From Blastobasis lacticolella (Eukaryota > Arthropoda > Insecta > Lepidoptera > Blastobasidae): DNA of 64,000 bases. The translations under genes were made by a program, and so were the position numbers. The notes under the pieces were generated by a model. The model saw only the letters and a list, made by a program, of their open reading frames with translations. It had not been told where the DNA came from and did no database searches. The stretch spans positions 4,164,001 through 4,228,000 of the forward strand of contig LR990056.1 in the NCBI GenBank assembly GCA_905147135.1, in the 5' to 3' direction. Positions 1 to 11,900 of this stretch are shown one piece after another; the stretch's first letter is position 1; each line of letters begins with the position of its first letter.

Positions 1-90
1 CTACTGGAGAAGTAGGACGGATTTATCTGTCTCTAGCTAGTTACGATTACGTAAATACAGCAGAGGAAGACTCTGGCCTTATTAGCAACT

Positions 91-154
91 GTCGTGCGAC
101 GTGCGGCCTCCTATTAGTCGGGCGACGTCCGTCGTACGACCATAGTCGCACGAC
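91..154. repeat. cluster of four GTCGNNCGAC motifs
   Basis: GTCGTGCGAC (91-100), GTCGGGCGAC (117-126), GTCGTACGAC (131-140) and GTCGCACGAC (145-154). Each has palindromic outer arms. Function unknown; they may be subterminal repeats of a mobile element. Confidence 0.6.
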
Positions 155-966
155 CGCTAATTAGGGCAGAGCAATTTGAAAAAGCCATAAAGTTATATCT
201 ATCTAGATATTTTTATATTTTACGCCCAAAAGAGATAAAAATTAATTGAAGAAACAAACAGAATTTTATTTTTATCAACAAAGAAGTCACTATTTACTTT
301 ACTATCTACTCGTGCTTGATATTATTGTCTATTCATATACTGCGTCACGAAACAATGTTGATAGGTACCTATTTGTAACCATTTCTTAACTGCGTAATAA
401 ACAAGGCCAACACGCAAAAAAAATTGTGAGCTCTCGCATCCGTACCACAATAGTTGCAGATGTCCTGGCATCAGGGACTGCTTCCCATCAGGGGGTACGG
501 AGCTCTTATAGCAGGACCTAAACAGAACTGGCCTGACTTTTTGTAGAGATAGTATCTACTTACATATCCTCTTGTGTGGGGTCTATAAGTAAATAAACGG
601 GATGTCTCACATTTTCTTGACAATTTCTAGTGAACTAAAAGTGCATGTGAGAACGGTCATAACCTACGCCGCCCTCACAATCTATATCCGTTCATAATTT
701 TAATTTTATACGATTTTAAAGCTGGATTTTTTTTTTCTTTATTTAGAAACAAACAGTCGTTTACACAAATAGTACATTGTACTAGATAATCAAATAGACC
801 TAATGTTTCCTATTTAATTTACAAACTTTGATAGCTTATTGCTAATGTACAATTTTTATGACAACCCTTTGGATGTCTATATGCCTAAGCCTATACCTGC
901 AGCCCTAGGGGCGGTCCACAATGCCTGCCTACCTAGGTACAGGTGAAAAGAAGAAACCCCACTCAC

Positions 967-2587
967 CCTTTACGAAGTCCACGGTCATGTTGGTGTGCAT
1001 GGTGTAGTAGGTCCTGCGCACGCGTTCCTTGATAGGGTCGGCATCATCAATGGAGTAGTCGCGGAACGCGTCGATTGGCTTGTCGTTGTAGACCTGCTCT
1101 GGCCGAAGGAGTAGGGAAGGGTCGAGTATCGACACTGGTGTTTTCTGGAAGACAAAAAGTGGATACTTTAAGCGACATTTCTTGCCGGAAGGCGTCGTCA
1201 GCGACAAAGAGCACCCTCTGAGGCCCTACTTTTGAACCGATCGCATCCACGTAAGCATTCGCGTGCGCTACCTGTCTCTTTCATATTTGTGGTAAGTTTG
1301 CTAAAGATAGAAGAGACAGGTAGTAGAAGGCGAGCGCTCGCGGTTAAAAAATAACCCTGGAATCGTCTGGAATTGATTCTTTGACTTGGCACCTACAATA
1401 TCGAACTCATTGACGTTGGTATGACATAACAAAAGTTTATTAAATGTTTGCCTATTGTGTGTATGATTTCATTGATTCGAATCGTTGTGGTTTACTTTTT
1501 ATACAATTATAGAGTTTACCTATTATTTTAAACTATGGGTTTTCATGATTATGCGTTTTAAGCCTTATGCATTTTAATATCAGAAAACCTGTCCCGATTG
1601 TCATCGCCGAGTCGGATGAGGCCTACCATTGCGATCAACGTCGCAGGGAGGCTGAAGACCGGGCGAGAGGAAAGAGTGGAAAGCGGACCCTGGCAAAACC
1701 GGGAAGGACCGCTAGGATGAAGATATAAAAGGGTCACATTTAAATCCTATTTTTGTGTAAACTGTAATATCCCTGTGGTAGTAGCGTTTGCACTTTAGAT
1801 ATCTAGCCTTCTCCTGTCCTGCCTGTAGGTACCTATGCTCCCAGAAATGACTGAAATGCGTACTTCATACACAAAAAAATTTTTTTTTTTATAAAATTTA
1901 GAATGTTTTATTTAAGTACTAGCTTTTTCTCGATTTCGTCCACGTGGATTTAGGGCAGTTTATCTTTTTCCTGAACGACCATTTTAAATGACTTCCCTAA
2001 TGTATGAAAGTTACTACTTCCGAAAGGTCAAGTTGTATCTCTTGATCTATCCAACCGAATTAGATAAAACATGGCCTAGACTTAAGTGGATTCCAAACTA
2101 CCAAACTGTGAAAATCTATTTGGAGCCATTTCTATATTTCTTATAGTTTACTTGGTCTATTATGGCTAAACATTAGGTGTTCCAGTTTCCAAATTAAATT
2201 TTTCCCCATATATATTTTGCGCAGGCTTAATACCTACACAATAAAAAAAAGTCATTCAAATCCGTCCAGTAGTTCCGAAGATTATTGTGTACAAACAGAT
2301 AGAACACATTTTTAATTTTTTTTATTCTACTTATTACTATTTCTTCATCGCCCTAAATTGTTTTTTTTTGTAAAAATATTTAATGTAGAGACTTTTTTCA
2401 CTGTTTTCTGTCTATAACATCTAAAGATTAGAATATTATTTTATTGAGAAGGTAAATAAGTTACATTTGGAGCACTTTCCTGCGATATACTTTTCAAATT
2501 TTTTTTCTGACATTAAACAAACATGTTTTCTATACCTACATACTAGCACTGCTGTATTCAAAAATTACTTACAATTTCTGGCTTCAT
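967..2587 (-). CDS. second myo-inositol oxygenase gene, 5' part only (exons 1-2)
   Basis: This is a MIOX paralogue arranged head-to-tail behind the complete copy. Exon 1 at 2587-2573 encodes only MKPEI and ends at a GTAAGT donor in phase 0. Exon 2 at 1144-967 is 178 nt, exactly the length of exon 2 in the complete copy, begins after a TTTGTCTTCCAG acceptor and ends in phase 1 at a GTGAGT donor. It encodes the conserved block with DPSLLLRPE, KPIDAFRDY and YYTMHTNMTVDFVK, matching the other copy except for scattered changes (for example SILDPSLL versus SMIDPSQL). No later exon is found between base 966 and base 1, so exons 3-7, which carry the iron ligands, lie outside the window and completeness cannot be judged. 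Exon 2 is certain; exon 1 is inferred from phase, donor and the promoter motifs just upstream. Confidence 0.85.
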
Positions 2588-2624
2588 GACGGTTAATGTG
2601 TGTATCACTTGAAACGATCACAGT

Positions 2625-2659
2625 AACTGAGGTCCGAGGCATCGCGGGGATCTTAAATA
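2625..2659 (-). promoter_or_regulatory. TATA box and initiator of the second MIOX gene
   Basis: On the minus strand TATTTAAG lies at 2659-2652 and an arthropod initiator TCAGTT at 2630-2625. The first T of the TATA element is 31 nt upstream of the initiator A (2628), the textbook spacing for focused arthropod promoters. Transcription from 2628 would give a leader of about 40 nt before the ATG at 2587. This is a motif-based inference that supports the tiny first exon. Confidence 0.55.
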
Positions 2660-3009
2660 CCTTGCGCCGGCGCAGGTCATCGGGGCGCCTTATCTGTGGC
2701 CCCATGATAGATTCGCGTGTTCGCAATGGTGAAAAATAACATGGTCAGATTACGGTGAACTTCGCAGTTGGAATGGGAATACAAAGTCGGATGGTGTCGA
2801 GCAGAGTAGATCCAAAATCTCACGACTTTGATCGGTCAACCTATTGCCGTCTGTTGCTGAACGAGGTTCTATTGGTGTCGTAAAAGGCGACCAATGTCGA
2901 AAAGGTATAACCAGCTAGGACTTCCATAGACCAGAAAATGGACAGCAGCTTTTTTTTGTGTAACTTAATAAGTACATTTGATAATAATAAAAAATATGCT
3001 TGGAAAATT

Positions 3010-3193
3010 TCACACACATCTAGTCCCAAAGGAAGCAAAGCTTATGCTATGTGTGTTAGATAACTGATATACTTTTTTAAATACATACTTATTATACATA
3101 TTACACCCAGACCCATAACGGAAATTCAAATTAATCATTTCAATTACTGCTCGGACGGGAATCGAACCGACCTCTGCGTAACCAACTCAGGTC
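3010..3193 (-). mobile_element. tRNA-derived SINE, family B
   Basis: Complement shows a tRNA-like head (CGACCTGAGTTGGTTACGC, then GGTTCGATTCCCG) and the body shared with the other family B copies (ATGTATTTAAAA, then GCTTTGCTTCC). It lies 3' of the second MIOX first exon. Confidence 0.6.
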
Positions 3194-3703
3194 GTAATAT
3201 TTTGTGATCTTCAATCCGCCTGCCAAACGAAGAGATTCTGGCAAAACGCACGACTCCACTGATCTAGAAGAGGCTCGAGTCCAGTAGTAGAGATATAGAT
3301 GATAAGTACCTACAACTTACCTACCATCGCCATCCAGCGCGGGAATGCTGCCGCCATGATGGGCACCTTACCGCGTGGCCCTGGTTTTTTACATCTTTTT
3401 TAATTTAGTTTAGTTAGTTAATAAAATATTTATATCTTATAAGGGTTTAGTTTAGTATATTTTATATGTATTGCTGTATATATTTTTGGTATTTTAGATG
3501 TAGGTATTAGTGTATATTGTTATTATAAATGTAAATTATTTTATCAATAAAGTATACTTACCTACTTATGATATTTTGTCTGCATACACACTTACCAAAT
3601 TACATGATAGGGAAAATGACTCGATAAAGAAACGATAATCATACGATCGGATTACTTAATCACCCAGTCTCCTGGTTCTCTCTCTCTCTCCCATAAAATT
3701 ATT

Positions 3704-3813
3704 AGTCAAATGTAGAACCGATCAATTGCAGAATCGGGCAAATGTAGAATCAATCAAATGCAGAACCGGTCAAAAATAGACTATGATGTCAAAAGAAGAA
3801 TCAGTAAAATGTA
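3704..3813. repeat. 16-bp minisatellite
   Basis: Five or more imperfect units of the type AATGTAGAATCGGTCA, ending in TAGACTATGATGTCAAAA. The same array with the same terminal segment occurs at 56338-56447. Confidence 0.65.
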
Positions 3814-4361
3814 AACTAAACGAGCTGGAGCATTCTAGTGTAAGCTGGTAAAAACACAGAATATATATCTTTTCCCTAAGAAGATATTGTCAGGATAATA
3901 ACCAACCGGAGTGCCTATGTTACAGTTTTCGATACAATTAAGGCATCAGCTGATACCGTGTGGTAACCGCAGATTAGAATATTATTGTTACCACCGTTAG
4001 TAAGAGGCAACCTAAGGATTCAACATTCAACAGAGTACGAGTTCAACAGTTGTACTGGACGAGGGTAGCTGCTTTCCATCAGGTGGAGGATCCGTCCGTG
4101 TGCCTCCCTAGGCAATAGAAGAAAAATACGGGCAGCATCGCTCTCTGATAAACATCTCCAACACGGCACAGAAACCCTCTACTATTGTGGAGGAGGTTCA
4201 TAGTGCAGCTGTTACGGGCTGTTCAAAATTCAAAATTCAAATTTTATTTATTGATGAAGGTATCAGCTGTCAGTGTTAAATACCAACTCGCCCTATGATA
4301 AACTGGTCCGAAGTCCGAGACAGCAGTCTCTCTCAAGCCGAGAAGCCCATCAGAGTTGGTT

Positions 4362-4625
4362 TGGAGCGACTGTCATATCATCTGACGTCCTTGGCCCTGC
4401 TACCAGGGGAACTTGACCAGATTGGATCATGGTTACACATTCATGGTTCAGTCGCCTGAATGTGCAGGTTTCATCACGATGTTTTCAATCACCGTAAGAG
4501 CATCGGTTACCATTCAACTCATGCACATAACTCAGAAAGAGTCTTTGGTACATGGCCGCAGTGCGATTCCAACCCGGTACCTCTCGCTTACGAGTCAGAT
4601 ACTTAACCACTAGGCCACCGACGCT
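4362..4625 (-). mobile_element. tRNA-derived SINE, family A
   Basis: On the minus strand the element opens with a tRNA-like head: A-box-like GTGGTTAAGTATCTGACTCG at the 4620 end and a B-box-like part within 4566-4580. This is followed by the shared body (CATGTACCAAAGAC, then TGTAACCATGATCCAATCTG). It lies between the two MIOX genes. Family A recurs throughout the window in both orientations. Confidence 0.7.
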
Positions 4626-5821
4626 TCGATCGCCTGTATGTTGATACTCTCTCATATTGCAAATTTGCAACTCACGTCAACTTGCGTCCGAATACACTGC
4701 AACCGCAATGCTCCTGGCCTCCTTGTACTTTTCCCCCATTTGTCATATCTATCTAACAAGGCAGTCAGCTTAAAGGAAATATGTTCACATTCGAATCCAT
4801 TCACACCGCTTTCCATTTCAAAGCTTAGCAAAAATGAGTTGAGGTGATATGACAAATTGGACGAAGGTAGCGCCAAGGGCCATTTGAGAGGGGATCATTT
4901 CCAGCACTCTTCTTTCTTCAAAGCATCTAAAATTCATTATAAACTTTTGCTTGCGACTTCGTCCGCGTAAAATTCGTTTATAACGTTCCACGACCCTATT
5001 TATGAACCGCTCGCATCGACGGGAGCGCTCCCAATCCCTATATACCAATCCCTTTACAGTCGTGGCAAGTTGCTAGTCAGAAAAGACAGACATTATAAGG
5101 CGAGAGCTCGCATTTATGATATTAATACGAATAATATTTAATATTAATATTAGTAGGATAGAGTGTAGAACTATAGATAGATAAAACACTTTATATATAA
5201 ATCAAATCAAAGTCTTTTTATTATGATTGTCATCTTATTAACGTCATTGCGTTGTTTATAATAAATATTACTTAATTTCATTAAATACCTACCGTTACAC
5301 TTACGTCATATTATGTTTAAATTAAGGTCTTCGAAGCGAAGTAATCATTGTTGGCATAGGGTTTTAAATCAAACTAAATAATGTTTGTTAGTAATTTTGT
5401 AATTACGTAATAAATTCATTACCATTAACAGTATTCTAAAAGTCCATTAGTATATATTTATAGAAAATAAATAGTTACGAGTACATATTAAGTATCAGGT
5501 AAATAAACTAAACGCAATAACAAATATTAACAAATATTGAAGAATATTTAAATCGTTAGTACTTACCTAAATAAGTTAATAAATGTACGTACATATGAGA
5601 AAAGTAGTATTCTAAAATCGGTTTATCAGAATCAGAATGTCATTTAGTACAATTTATGGCCCGATAATTATTTTTCAATCATAGTCGCACATCTTCAAAC
5701 TCAATAGTTTAATCCGGCCTACCAGCAATTTGCAAAAACCGATGGCCTTGCGCTTGATAACCGCTTTTATCCGCTATAAATGCGACACTTGGGTAGCATT
5801 ACTTTTAATAATACATAAGTA

Positions 5822-5827
5822 TTTATT
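5822..5827 (-). terminator. candidate polyadenylation signal of complete MIOX
   Basis: Minus-strand AATAAA, 105 nt after the MIOX stop codon at 5932. It is a plausible 3' end, but AT-rich sequence makes chance hits common. Confidence 0.35.
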
Positions 5828-5931
5828 ATCTTTTGCCATAACCACTATTGGGAATTTACCCCCAGTTATTTTGTCTAGCGCTACTACATTAGTAATAGAT
5901 AATCGTTTAAATAATAATTATATCCTATCTT

Positions 5932-8900
5932 CTACCACTCGCAAACGCCAGGGATGTACTTCGCGATGAGGCCCTCGTAGTAGGGCCACAGGGCCTCAAT
6001 GTCAGGAATCTTCTCGCTCTTCGTGTACAGGTCGTATTTGCTGTAATACAATCAAATAAATTTAGTTGCAGAAAATATATTTACAATTAAAAATAAAAAT
6101 TAAACACTAATTCTAAAATACACATATTTAAAAAGTCATCCACACCGTTGTTACGCGGAATGGTGCCCAGAAAGCTAGCTACTTTGCCTCGTTGGATTGA
6201 AATACTTATCCTCTGTCCGAGGAACAAACCAGGTCTTAGATCACCTGAGGTGCCGATTAGCTTTTTACTTAAATCTTTAAAAAGCTTTAATGCAGCCCCA
6301 CGGTCCCAACGTCTCGACCCCAAACGGCTGAAATATGAAGCCCTAGGCTTTCATATTTCCATATACTGTAATTTTTATTTATTAAGGTACATAATTTATG
6401 TTGAAAGTTAAAAATATTTCATTGCAATGCTCCTAGACTAGGTACTCACTTGAATTCGAGCACGTATTTGAGGGTCTGCTCATCCTTCTCCGTGGTGAGA
6501 TGACGGTAGTCGCCGCCCGCGTGCCACGGGTAGAACGAGTGGTACCTGGTAACGTAACATTCAGTGCACTACTTATTTATAGAGCACCTAACTTCTACTG
6601 TGAGAGACGTCAAAGTCTCTAAATGAATTGGAAATCTCCCATCTCATCTTGGTGTCAATATAGCGCATCCGATCTATCCTTCAGTCGTAGCGGTTTTCCG
6701 TTCCACTGAACCAAGGAAAGAGAGGACGAGTGTGTGCACCTGCGTCTGCGCGAATGTTGGTGCACCTTAATATATCCAGCGCACTTGACCGCTTCTTGCC
6801 AGTACTGATTCCTTGACAACTGATCTAGGACTTGACAGATCAGGTAGGTAATTACAGTGGAGCGTCAGCCACCTGACCTCGACACTGACGACGATCTCTC
6901 AATAAATTGAAAGAAAATAATCATCATTATCCTCATCATAGACGCCCACTGCTGGGCATTGGCATCTCCGTAATTGCCGGTCTTGCGCCTTTCGCATCCA
7001 GCGATCTTTACCAGATCGTCGGTCCACCTAGTGCGACGCCTACTTACGCTGCGTCTTCCGGTACGTGGTCGCCACTCGAGAACTTTCCTGCCCCATCGGC
7101 CATCTGATCTGCGAGCTATGTGCCCTGCCCACTGCTACTTAAGCTTGGCAAACCAAAAAATAAAGAAACTAGGTAATACCTGATCATGAGCAGCGCCTTC
7201 TCCGGCAACTTGGCCTTGTTGTGCTTCAGAAACTGATACAGGTACTCATCGTGCGACCAGGATATCATCAGGTTCTCCAGCCCGCAGTGGGGCTCGTACA
7301 TGCCGTATTTGGTGCTGGGATGAAATATGAAATGTTGTTATTTTTAGAGACGGTTATGGCTTTGGCCGACTAGCCAATTAGTTGGCTACGAAAATGGTGA
7401 CTAGTCGGCCGATTCATTGCTTAAGGGGAAGTTCGGATGGCATCGGTAATCCCGTAGGTGCAAACAGAGATCCATCGTGCCATCTGCTACAGCTTTGTCG
7501 CTTTTTCAGATTGATCATCTTTTCATACATGTTTGTCGGTTAAGGTTACTCACTCTTGACCTGACCTTTAATTAAATGTCTAATCATGTATCTAGAGATT
7601 CCCCTTCCAAATTTTGTAGCTTAGCGTCGATATCCTCTAGATTACAAAGAATTCTTTAGGACTCTTCTTTACTGAATATAAAAAAGCCAGTTGATATTTG
7701 GCTGCTCCATTTGATAGAGTTGAGTTCTTATTGAGTGAAACACTAGACCAGAGGGAGGTGTGAGGGATATCACGGTTAAGATCAAGGAGGCTCGCCTACG
7801 CTGTCAACTGTCGGCGACTACAAAATACTGAAAATACTAATGTGGCCCAATACGAATAGTCGGCTTCCAGACAAGTCAGCACATACTAGTAACATTTTTT
7901 TACCCCCTACCCGACGCCATTAAAATAAAAATATTATTATGTTAAATATGTTACGTTGGTCAATACGCCGTGTGTTTGGAACTGCTGCGTGTATGTTGTG
8001 TTATGTATCACTTTTCTTAGGATTCACGACTACAATAACTACGACGTCATTGCAGCACGTGCAAAAATAAGGTAATCGGAACCCTTATAGTTTCCGTCTG
8101 TCTGTCAACTGTGCAACTTACTCGACCATCTTTATAATATTGTAAGGAACGCCTCGATACCGCGATCTAAATGTCGCGCAGTGCCATCTAGTTAAGACTT
8201 CGGTAAATACTCATGTTCCTAGTACCTAGAAACCCACAGTATGTAATAGAAAATAAAAAAGTAGAACGTGCTACCGATATAATACATTAAAAACGATAAG
8301 ATCAGAACGCTTATATGTGAAAGCGCTCTTATTTTCATCACTAACGCCTGGAGGAATCAACATGAGAGACTTTTTTTGTGTATATAGAGTACAGAAAAAA
8401 TATGCAATGAGCGGCTCTACCCATAATTACGAGTAAGTATTATGGACTCTTCAACGAATGTAGAGAAATACAAATTCCAAGCAAAGAACACTGAAATCAG
8501 GATGATTGGCTGGAAGAGATCGCCTATGAAGTTAAGCTCGCCTTTGTAAAGTGACTTAAAGTTTCATATTTGAAACTTTGTTGTGTGTTAAACTTAATCT
8601 AATTAACAAATTGGACTTTAGGGGGTACCGAAGTGACTAGAGGTTGGTACAGATCGATCTAGGACCTCGGTGGGCTACAAAACGGGCCTCAGCTCAGGCC
8701 TTAGCACTGCCGCAGTGTTTTCTGTAGTGTACATACAATGCAACATCAACAAGATAATACTAATTAAGTAAATATTTTCATCTTGTTTATGAAATACTCA
8801 CGTAGATACCTATTTTCCAATCTTTTCTTTGTAAAATGTTATATTGCATTTATATAGGTAGGTAAATATATGGAATTATCTATTGTAGTACACATTACTT

Positions 8901-11900
8901 TGTATCCTATCTACCAAGAATAGAGATTATGGCCCACCATTCTAGAAGGACAACCTAGTACGTACCTATGGAGGCTTTTCACACTCTTCACTCTCAAAAG
9001 CCGTTTTTCCAAGAGACTAGTGTTGTATACCTATTCACAATGACAGCATGTTAGTTCTTTATTACGATCCATTTCGCACTACACGTACTTGTACTTGGGG
9101 TTGTAGGTGTCAGGGTTATCCTTGAAGCTCTCCGGTCCGTAGACGATAGAGTCAGCCCACTTGCAGCCTACCGCGAAGGTATCGCCCACCACACACCACT
9201 GCGGCTCACCGTAGAACGCCATCACCTTGAACAATAAGTTATAAGCAACGCAGAGTCCGGGAACTGTAGCCGTATTCACAATGGCTCGAAAATCGGATTC
9301 GGATACGGAATCGACAAAGGACCCTGCAAATGTTCTTAGGAAAATGTGGTTTCAGTTAATTTTGACGAAATTTTCATATGTTATAGAGAGTAGAGTTTCC
9401 GTGGAATCTATCGGGATTCTGAATAACAGTTTTCGAATCGATCGACACGGATTCGCAGCTCACGAATTTCGTGCCGAATCGTTCGGAAACGGTTTCGAAT
9501 CATTGTGAATACGGCTACAGGATGGGTGACCGTATCATAATTTGAGGCTAGTCAAACTTCAGCACCGCAATGAGACCGTCAATCGCCTGGTGTGCAGGAG
9601 GCTACGTTGGCGCTGACGCCTAATTTTGCGCTGATTGGCTTGACCTGGATGAACAGTATCTTGAGCTGACTGGGACTATACCTTTAGAACGGGTAAAGCC
9701 CCACCACTCTTTCCCAGCGCTACAACTTCTGTTTCGCCAAAATTTACAGTGGCGATGCAAAGAGCCACTGAATTGTGACCATAGAAAACATGTTGATGAT
9801 GTTTCCTATGGTTGTGACCTCCAGAGACACCCGAGGACAATCTTAATAACGTCCTGGGACCCGCAACAAATTGAATTAAAAAGTAAAAGGTAGTAAGTAG
9901 TAGGAAACGACTTATGTACCTGTACTACCAACACCTACAACGAGTCGATTTAAAATCGGCACAGCGACTTGAATCGAGACAACACGTGTAAGCATGTAGG
10001 TGTGTCATTTTACTATCTTCGAAATAAAAGGTTATTAAGGACATAAACACTTACAACAACAGACCATATGGTAGAGAGGTAGGGCATAGCGGGGTATCTC
10101 GTTCGAATTGGAGCCGCCAGACTGGGGAAGTACCTCCACCTTACTGAATATCGCAGCTAAATAATACTCTTTTAAATAGTATTGTGTTTCTGCCGGTGAG
10201 TAAGGTTTCCAGTGCTCCATGGGGTGGGGATTTGGGGAACCGTGGCTTTGGCAGTGGAGTGGCATTTGCTTTTTGCTGCCAGAGCAACGTGTTATAGAGG
10301 TGGGCAACGCAATAGCGATACTCTTGGTGTTGCTAATGTCTATAGGCAGTGGTGACCACTTTCCATCAGGTGGCCCGCTTTCCTGTTTGCCTACCGTATG
10401 CCATAAAAAAAAATAAAAAAAATATGGTTATATCGGAAAGGTCACAATTTATAATTTTTAATCTAGGTATTCAGCTTTAGCGTATTCAAAGTCGTCATAA
10501 TGGAATAAGGAATACCTACATAAATAAACCATATTATCTATTTAACAACAATTTGACGTAATCATCACGTAACTGTTTAGCCCATGGTTAACTTAACTTT
10601 TCACCAGCAATATCTAAGTTTATCGCAGTGTTTTGATAGCTCCAATTGATCTGTGAACTTGAATTATGTGTTCATTATCAATAACATAAAACTTTATGTA
10701 CTTTTCCATGGTGACTTCTTTTGTTCGTAGTAGAATTTACATATGTACTTATATACGTATAAGTACACAAAACTTCCTTTACGAACCTAGTTCTGTTAAA
10801 AGAAAATGCCTGTGTTCTAGCGGTGTGATGATATGATTTAACCAAATTTAAACAAACCCTATCCACTTTTGTAGATGGTTTTGCCATATGTAAACAAAAA
10901 AGTGGCCGTGTGGTGTCCGGCAGAGTAGAGTAGCACCAACCCTATACACTCCTGGGTGTCGTACAAGGCGATTAATGTTTTCGAGGCAAAGATCAGGCGT
11001 CTCCGTAGGCTGGGTAACGGGTATCAGCTTTTTCCATTGTTAAATTTATAACACAGCGATCTCCAACCCGCCTGCCAAGCGTGGAGATTATTGCAATAAC
11101 CTCCATTTCGTGGAAGAGGCCCTAAGTCCTGTAGTGGGCTGTTACAGGCTGTGACGATGAAACAAAAACTTTGGTAGGCTTGTTGAATATTATAGGAAAT
11201 TAGGAATGTCCATGACACAGACACAGCGACAAATTGTGAGGAGGAGGGTATCTTTTTCACGTGGGCTTAATGGCCGTCAGCAAACCCTTAGTTAGGTTGG
11301 GAATAAACTGAATAATCCTAATATTAATATCAATGGAGCCGATACTTGGTAGGTCTTGGATGAAGACCGCGTATCGGTAAGCGTGTGTAGGACACCACGT
11401 CGCACGTTGGACCGACAACCTTAGGTAGCGGATAGCGTATGAATACGGACAGCCTAGGACTGGAATTGATGACACGTTCAGCAGGTACCTAGTCGGCAAA
11501 ATGTAAATATAGGTTGATTGAGCTGGTGAACTCAGCTTCATTGTGAGATGTAATCCTTAAAGTTGCGGGTCTCAAGACGGCGTTTAGCTTTCCTCGGGGA
11601 GGCTGACAGCATTTTGGCTAAACGGTGGGATCGAGTGGCTTTTGCATGTTTAAAGTATGATATTGTATCTCTCTAAAAATCACTGTTTTGTCAAATTCAA
11701 AATGGAGTGGATGAAGCTTCTAAATTCCACCTTGCACACGACTGTACTTCGTGGTAGTTTTTTTATGAAAGTGGGAGGCAAACGAGCAAGCGGATCCTGA
11801 TGGAAAGTCATATCACGGCTACCCATAGACACCCCGAGAGTCGCGAATGAGTTGCCAGCCTTAGGGTGGGTCCAAATCTTACGAACGCGCTGCGAATGCG

